Shown here: piece by piece, positions 61,401-64,000 of the stretch
Layout: the number at the start of each line of letters is the position of its first letter
How positions within the stretch are numbered: the stretch's first letter is position 1
Assembly: GCF_022605725.1 (NCBI RefSeq)
Contig: NC_065550.1
Span: forward strand, 26,974,262 to 27,038,261
Length of the DNA stretch: 64,000 nt
From: Anthonomus grandis grandis
Taxonomy: Eukaryota; Arthropoda; Insecta; Coleoptera; Curculionidae
Reading direction: 5' to 3'
Made by a program: the position numbers and the translations under genes
The notes under the pieces: model-generated
Told to the model about the DNA's origin: nothing
Databases searched by the model: none
What the model saw: only the letters and a program-made list of their open reading frames with translations

Positions 61401-62012
61401 TGCGCCTTTACTACATATTTTACATACCTTTACATAATAACTATATAATATGGTACATATTCTATTAAAAAAATCATTGATTGTCGCAAATATACCATTC
61501 AACAACCAAATATACAATAAAACAAACACCCAAAATCGTAATTTTAATTAAATATTTTGAAGATACAGTTTGTCCTTTTTGGCACAAATAAATAAATAAA
61601 ATTTAAAAAAACAATCCTCCTCCTCTGTTCTTGAGCGTTTGTTTTGTTGTGCTTTCAACAATAAACAAACTCATTTTAAATATTGATTGATCTTATCTTT
61701 AGGTCACCTATTCTTAATCTTCTTCGTCTACGGTCTGGCAGCCATTCCCTTTTCCTACCTATTCAGCAGAAAGAAATCGATGTCTGACGCGTTCGCCGTG
61801 TTCATCGTAACCGGAGTTATGTTAGGAATAGTGCTGACCGTACTAGTAGTAGGACTGGAGCAAGTGGGGAAGAACTATGCCACCACCATGACAACCTTTA
61901 AGACACTTTTTTTAATTTTCTGCCCTCCGTTCGCTATGACTTATTTGGGCCTGAAGTTTTCCATGAAAGTCATCGAAAATTATAATTGGAATAATATGGA
62001 AGATTCGAAAAG
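36850..62012 (+). CDS. ABCA-family full ABC transporter (ABCA3/ABCA1-like), 17 coding exons, 3' end outside window
   Basis: Exons: 36850-37159, 37216-37407, 38284-38549, 42748-42988, 43048-43218, 43276-43454, 44075-44303, 44362-44513, 44622-44777, 44915-45125, 49092-49371, 49425-49504, 49602-49619, 50083-50168, 53925-54153, 56382-56894, 61703-62012. Phases agree throughout, giving 1207 codons plus 2 nt. Architecture: TM1 (about 22-43), large extracellular loop, membrane segments (about 225-450), NBD1 with Walker A GHNGAGKST (515-523), Gln561, signature LSGGMKRKL (613-621), Walker B ILILDEP (633-639) and His669, then the regulatory linker and TMD2 from about 845. ABCA proteins move lipids across membranes using ATP. 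NBD2 is not in view; full family members have about 1650-1700 residues. The frame is open from 36796 through a possible acceptor at 36816-36817, so an upstream coding exon cannot be excluded. Confidence 0.95.
37408..38283. other. ABCA intron 2, anonymous
   Basis: 876 bp, AT-rich, no element recognised. Confidence 0.5.
38284..38549 (+). CDS. ABCA exon 3: end of extracellular loop and TM2
   Basis: Encodes residues 168-256, 'LWGGLLYLQKALDMSFI' to 'VVQEKHSGIR'. It contains the membrane segment 'MSVLPLITLFSFIFAYPAV' and the conserved E-K-x-x-G-I-R block that precedes TM3 in ABCA proteins. Donor AGA|GTAAGT. Confidence 0.95.
38950..40540 (+). mobile_element. LINE remnant in ABCA intron 3: endonuclease and start of reverse transcriptase
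   Basis: The endonuclease motif 'FGGDLNVDLLDTSYPGYSS' is readable at about 39361-39420 (catalytic G-G-D-x-N-V-D type). Near 40260-40320 'SLKSSSSGSDGIRIKMI' marks the start of the RT. It is on the same strand as the host gene and full of stops. Confidence 0.8.
41110..42630 (+). mobile_element. LINE remnant in ABCA intron 3: reverse transcriptase
   Basis: 'RPDGVPGYIIKGC' near 41145-41185, 'KVIPIIKRGDWNKVINYRPLIILNSESKVFE' (41271-41363), 'STGVPQSSNLRPMLFLIAI' near 41600-41650, and 'FVDDFKIYMKIS' near 41707-41742 (catalytic VDD). An AATAAATAAATA-like tail lies near 42613. Related in pattern to the 32.7 kb copy. Decayed. Confidence 0.82.
42748..43454 (+). CDS. ABCA exons 4-6: remaining TMD1 membrane helices
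   Basis: Exon 4 (42748-42988) starts 'ELMRMVGMKPW', the cytoplasmic family block, and carries two or three helices. Exon 5 (43048-43218) begins 'PNIATVVGLLISILSYVLP' and ends near 'FGYTAISQYE'. Exon 6 (43276-43454) has 'GVHFSNWWSSG' and the last TMD1 helix before NBD1. The small introns are 59 and 57 bp. Confidence 0.95.
43455..44074. other. ABCA intron 6, anonymous
   Basis: 620 bp, AT-rich, no element recognised. Confidence 0.5.
44075..45125 (+). CDS. ABCA exons 7-10: first nucleotide-binding domain
   Basis: Exon 7 (44075-44303) holds Walker A 'GHNGAGKST' and ends at 'MITG'. Exon 8 (44362-44513) holds the Q-loop 'LCTQHNLF'. Exon 9 (44622-44777) holds the signature 'LSGGMKRKL'. Exon 10 (44915-45125) holds Walker B 'ILILDEPSSGMD', the H-loop 'LITTHFMEEAD' and 'DRIAIMNGG'. 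All catalytic motifs are intact, so NBD1 should bind and hydrolyse ATP. Confidence 0.97.
44304..44361 (+). other. GC-AG intron (ABCA intron 7)
   Basis: The exon 7 end CAG|GCGAGT joins AG|GC at 44362 to give 'MITG-MIRRTRG', the expected ABCA order. The nearby GT at 44314 would join in the wrong frame and hit a stop. The intron is 58 bp. Confidence 0.85.
45176..45239. repeat. Short direct duplication, about 28 bp
   Basis: 'gaaatatgaaagat-gcgctc' occurs twice in a row, each after a T-run, inside ABCA intron 10. Confidence 0.8.
45240..45700 (-). mobile_element. LINE 3' fragment, minus strand, in ABCA intron 10
   Basis: On the minus strand from about 45660: 'KMVDGHRINALEM' then 'MSQWTAHRPNESIPRQLRIKT' and 'YFGHISRRPEAIKKLILEGKIQ' (about 45500-45440). 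These are the C-terminal ORF2 hallmarks of the common insect endonuclease-reverse transcriptase LINE type. A copy of part of it is fused into the tandem repeat at 47.3-48 kb. Confidence 0.8.
46140..48350 (-). mobile_element. LINE remnant, minus strand, with internal tandem expansion, in ABCA intron 10
   Basis: Minus strand: 'DFGKAFDTVNHDLLLAKLHYFGLS' (48165-48090) and 'AISCGVPQGSVISRLLFSI' (about 47985-47925) are RT motifs A and B. After the repeated block come 'YFADDS'-region scraps near 47270 and 'RNHNLKLNSAKTQVIVLGSKN' (47190-47125), then the C-terminus to 46809. The 3' tail is the (AAATAC)n run at 46146-46172 seen from the other strand. Broken by the tandem block. Confidence 0.85.
47331..47989. 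repeat. Tandem repeat, period about 298 bp, 2.2 copies, chimeric of two LINEs
   Basis: 'ttgagaataataaacgtga' starts at 47331, 47628 and 47926. Each full unit joins a piece of the host LINE RT ('ccttgtggcaccccgcaag') to a piece matching the other LINE at about 45588-45690 ('tagcatcacatttctagagc', 'cacgtctcagcaatgggca') plus about 150 bp more. Copies are nearly identical, so the expansion is recent. Confidence 0.93.
49092..49504 (+). CDS. ABCA exons 11-12: linker after NBD1
   Basis: Exon 11 (49092-49371) carries 'GYNLVLLIEKDD' and the conserved tail 'ISFTHTTLEDVFL' that closes NBD1 in ABCA proteins. Exon 12 (49425-49504) encodes a hydrophilic acidic stretch ('ENGSEENTEPDG'), the start of the regulatory linker. 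The intron between is 53 bp. Confidence 0.93.
49602..49619 (+). CDS. ABCA exon 13, an 18-nt microexon
   Basis: Acceptor 'ttcttgtttag' and donor GAG|GTAAAA enclose 18 nt, adding about G-C-G-Q-V-R. Both flanking phases are 1, so skipping it keeps the frame (exon 12 to exon 14 gives D). It could be a cassette microexon in the linker. No conservation evidence is available here. Confidence 0.6.
49620..50082. other. ABCA intron 13, anonymous
   Basis: 463 bp, AT-rich, no element recognised. Confidence 0.5.
50083..50168 (+). CDS. ABCA exon 14: start of TMD2
   Basis: Encodes residues 829-857: 'TDYYLTSHALLYKRFRCFLRN', matching the conserved cytoplasmic lead (L-L-x-K-R-F) before the first helix of TMD2, which crosses into exon 15. 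Donor GCG|GTAAGT. Confidence 0.9.
50925..53030 (+). mobile_element. Tigger/pogo DNA transposon, nearly complete, in ABCA intron 14
   Basis: 2106 bp. The terminal inverted repeats of 22 bp (50925-50946 and 53009-53030) differ at one base and start CAGTA. It is flanked by TA duplications (50923-50924, 53031-53032), as in Tc1/mariner-pogo elements. The octamer TTAACCGG recurs three times near the left end and again near the right end. It contains one transposase gene broken by a 13-bp duplication. It lies in the same direction as the host gene. Confidence 0.96.
51161..52634 (+). pseudogene. Tigger transposase (CENP-B HTH plus DDE_1), one frameshift
   Basis: Starts at ATG 51161. Order: psq/CENP-B-N helix-turn-helix ('VLKRIDNGESVAKICAEF'), Tc5/CENP-B-type HTH ('GWLNRWKKRHGI'), then the DDE_1 catalytic domain with 'VLVLDNAPTHP' and 'VQPMDQGVIESLKRRY', plus an acidic C-terminal tail. 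The frame is lost at 51690-51715, where a 13-bp unit is present twice; single-copy length would keep one frame of about 487 codons. The first catalytic Asp region, normally N-A-D-E-T, reads M-N-D-S-I here, so the element may have been weak even before the break. Confidence 0.95.
53031..53924. other. ABCA intron 14, remainder
   Basis: AT-rich sequence on both sides of the Tigger element (also 50169-50922). No other element recognised. Confidence 0.45.
53925..54153 (+). CDS. ABCA exon 15: TMD2 first helix and second extracellular loop
   Basis: Encodes residues 858-934: 'AVIAIFLLVLCILLSM' completes the first TMD2 helix, followed by the extracellular loop ('LKVSLNFYGRTKVFY', 'SIMRYYLDAV'). Confidence 0.93.
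54154..56381. other. ABCA intron 15
   Basis: 2.2 kb, AT-rich. Contains an (AAT)n microsatellite at 54939-54971. The string 'tttggttgacgtttcgat' near 55899 resembles a common insect repeat terminus, but no element could be delimited. Confidence 0.5.
54939..54971. repeat. (AAT)n microsatellite
   Basis: About 10 AAT units with one interruption. Confidence 0.9.
56382..56894 (+). CDS. ABCA exon 16: second extracellular loop end and TMD2 helices
   Basis: The largest exon, residues 934-1105. It includes 'FAIHSAPISLNLITTSLAKFLLG', the conserved loop-end motif (N-x-x-x-x-H-S-x-P-x-x-L-N), and helices such as 'VGLLWSVIMPIGVLLFVGCF'. Then come 'QFMCGVPPWVYWLVTYVSDL' and 'VVFVLLLSLISM', matching TMD2 of ABCA proteins. 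Confidence 0.96.
56927..57859 (-). mobile_element. Tc1/mariner-like TIR element with dead transposase, in ABCA intron 16
   Basis: Inverted ends: left 'gttaaaaatgttccggaccc' matches the right end read in reverse ('gttaaaaaagttccgaaccc'), with further pairing inward ('aaatggaatggtatatttt'). Flanked by TA at 56925-56926 and 57860-57861. On the minus strand, broken transposase text is readable around 57460-57320: 'TFPNLWIGRRGEIEWPARSPDLIPLDYFLLG'. 'S-P-D-L-x-P-L-D' is the third catalytic motif zone of mariner-like transposases. It inserted only 32 bp after an exon end. Confidence 0.85.
58600..58830 (+). mobile_element. Tc1-type transposase scrap
   Basis: Frame at about 58613-58670 reads 'VLKWPIQSPDLRPIENL', the conserved Tc1 motif around the last catalytic residue, followed by stops. 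No inverted repeats recognised. Confidence 0.7.
59510..60385. mobile_element. Possible non-autonomous TIR element
   Basis: 'attcgattcaacgccggttt' followed by 'tggttctggtt' (about 59514-59545) resembles the reverse complement of about 60330-60382 ('ggttaaccgaaaccagaacc', 'agcgttcgctcgaat'). The match is imperfect, and no target duplication was found. Each side also contains 'aatgacgtc'. Confidence 0.35.
60983..61400 (+). mobile_element. DDE_Tnp_4 (ISL2EU/Harbinger-like) transposase remnant
   Basis: Open frame 61003-61257 reads 'KVILDGTEFLIVRTSNP', then 'QATYSSYYGNNTFKVLVVCT' and 'VSDAYGGSISDRI', followed at 61260 by 'MPPFKKG'. These are landmarks of the DDE_Tnp_4 transposases often fused to THAP domains: V-I-L-D-C-T-E, Y-S-x-Y-K-x-x-N-T, A-Y-G-G-x-x-S-D and N-M-P-P-F. 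The spacing before 'MPPFKKG' is shortened, so part is deleted. Confidence 0.75.
61703..62012 (+). CDS. ABCA exon 17: TMD2 late helices
   Basis: Encodes residues 1105-1207 and 2 nt: 'LFLIFFVYGLAAIPFSYLFS', the typical Y-G-x-x-x-x-P-x-x-Y-x-x-S block, then two more helices and 'FKTLFLIFCPPFAMTYLGLKF'. Donor AG|GTACAG. The next exon is not found before the window ends. Confidence 0.95.
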
Positions 62013-64000
62013 GTACAGTGTATATACGATATAATTCAAAAATGTGGAGAAAGGTTACAATAAATAATATGTCGTAGGATAACAAATACAGTGTGGTTCA
62101 CAATTGGCGATGCATCATTGCGATCTAGGAAACTGTTGCAGAGGGTTTGAAATTTGTCTCTAGTAGAGATATTTTGAAAGCTAAAATGATGTATTTTTGA
62201 AAATACTCAAACATAAATAATGACATGTATAAATAATGTGTAATAAATTGAAAAACAATAGGCATAATCTAGATTATTAATGTCGCTTAACAATATTTAA
62301 AATTAATCATTCAACAAAGATCAAACTGTAATAAACACACACAAAATAATGTTGAAATGTTAACGAAAAAAAACTTCAAAATTTTATTTACTTATATATA
62401 TTTTTCACATCTTCACGTATAAGCCGATAAATGTTGTTTCGTTTAAGGTTGGTGGGATTTTTCCAACTTATATAATGACTAAATCAATTTTTTGTGTTTC
62501 TTTCTGGCGAATTTATATTTTTAATAAGAGAATACTAAAAAAAATACTAATTCATAAAATTACATAGGTCAAAAATGATAAAGATATTAAAAAAAATTAG
62601 AGATTTGTGTGGTCTTGTATTGGGGTGATTTCCAGGGGTAAGGTGAATTAAGGGGTAGATGGTTAACTGGGTTAGCTCGCTTATTGTTTGGAATTAAATT
62701 GACCTCTTAATAGTTTATTTTGAAGAGGAAAAGACCAAAAAAATTTGTGCATAACCTCAAAACTAGTTAAAAATACTTTTTTTTTAATTTTTTAGTACAT
62801 AACCTTAAATATTGTGATTTTTGCAATTTTTTACTTACATTATCATAAACTCGTTTACCCACAAACCATAGAAATATATTTTTCAATTTTAGTTTTGTTA
62901 TTGTGTAATGTTGCTCGATTTGTCATAAAATCATAGTTTTTGACCGCAATTAAAATTTTTTTTATATTAAAAGTGATACATTATTTAGAAAGGCATGGAA
63001 GGGCTCCTAATGGATATTAAAATCCAATATGACGTTCATTTAAAAACAAAGTTGATGATGGTTTCAAAAAAACCGAAACTTTGTAAAAATATTAAAAAAT
63101 TACACAATTAGTACGCTTTTTAAGATTGAACAATATTGAATTACTAAACATATAAGGTATTTTGCAAAATACAACAATTAGTAATATTTATTATCCTAAG
63201 ATCTTTAATAGAAATTCCATCAATTGCTATTGCATTTGTTCAAATATTTTTTTATAATATAGATATATAGCTTTCCCTTAATTTTTTAAATTTTATCTTA
63301 AGTTCTTCCTAATTTTTTTTTTTGTTAGTAAGGCAAAAATTGATTCTTTTATTAGATGTTAATTTTTTAAATGCCAGAGTTTGAATGGAAAAGAATCTTC
63401 TGCATTATTCAAGTAATCAGGCACATAGCTTTTTTTATTTTTTGTAAAATTTTGTTTCTAAGCATTTTTCCAATTTTTTACAACTTTTTTTAGTGACATT
63501 TGTTGAAAGTAAGCTACTATTTCCCTGTTTATTGCACGTTTAATGGTGTATTTTATAACTCTACTAACTTGGACTACCTTCGAATATTATCTCTGAGTTT
63601 TATTAAACTTTTATAATGGTTTTTCTTTAATATGCTTTGTTCTTACATGGTCATACTTATTAATTAAATAAGTAATAATATTTTTAATTATCGTTACTTT
63701 CTCATTGATATTATTGGTGTAGCATACATCATGCCACAGCATTTTTAAATGCTAAGGTATCGGTCATAATCGGCATATTTATTGTCATTTTTAGGTATTT
63801 AAACTTACATATGTTAAATTATGATCAGTAATACTCTAATAATACTCTAATAATGATAAGTTTTACATTCAATATTTTGACTAATAATTATTACGTCTGA
63901 GAGAATAGCCGTATTTGAAGCTGAAGCAGTGTTGATTTTAGAATCTCTTATTTTTTGATGAAGTTCGAAAGTTTCCAACAGATAAAATAAGTTTTTGGCT
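62013..64000. other. ABCA intron 17, open at the window edge
   Basis: About 2 kb, AT-rich, with many T-runs. No exon for the expected end of TMD2 or NBD2 was recognised. Confidence 0.6.

Noticed and set aside
62013..64000. Search for the next ABCA exon or NBD2
   Set aside because: No Walker or signature motif and no family-like exon found; the gene must continue past the edge.

Overview
This window is nuclear DNA from an animal, very probably an insect; a beetle is my guess, but the sequence does not prove it. The reasons are split genes with GT-AG introns, many of them only 51-63 bp long, eukaryotic tRNA genes with internal A and B boxes, strong AT richness, and a heavy load of decayed transposons. 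These include LINEs (one with a jockey-type PRE_C2HC/zinc-knuckle ORF1), Tigger/pogo, hAT and Tc1/mariner elements.

Two protein-coding genes can be assembled exon by exon, both on the + strand. The first (17744-25544, 7 coding exons, 484 codons) is a complete peroxisomal trypsin-like protease, the TYSND1 homologue. It has the triad H299/D331/S407 and ends in a PTS1-like A-K-L. Its first intron holds a tRNA-Ile(AAU) gene 26 bp before the next exon. Its third exon lies in a 3-copy tandem duplication of about 755 bp, so it has two further look-alike exons. The second gene (36850 to at least 62012, 17 coding exons, 1207 codons in view) is a full-transporter type ABCA protein, related to ABCA3/ABCA1. 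Transmembrane half 1, nucleotide-binding domain 1 and most of transmembrane half 2 are present. The second nucleotide-binding domain must lie beyond the right edge. One of its introns is GC-AG and one of its exons is only 18 nt.

Layout: 1-6.5 kb, tandem and dispersed repeats; 6.6-11.3 kb, LINE remains around a tRNA-Val(CAC) gene; 11.3-17.7 kb, mostly anonymous, with one clean non-autonomous hAT element; 17.7-25.5 kb, the TYSND1-like gene; 26-34.7 kb, a LINE graveyard on both strands; 36.8-64 kb, the ABCA gene. The large ABCA introns hold LINE pieces, a nearly intact Tigger transposon (one 13-bp duplication breaks its transposase), a mariner-like TIR element, a Tc1 scrap and a DDE_Tnp_4 scrap.

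The two genes need not work together. One acts in peroxisomal protein maturation (fatty-acid beta-oxidation enzymes in known homologues), the other in membrane lipid transport. I found no evidence for a wholly new system. The most promising unusual features are the tandem candidate alternative exons with a hairpin across their splice acceptors, and the tRNA gene whose Pol III terminator doubles as the polypyrimidine tract of an mRNA intron.
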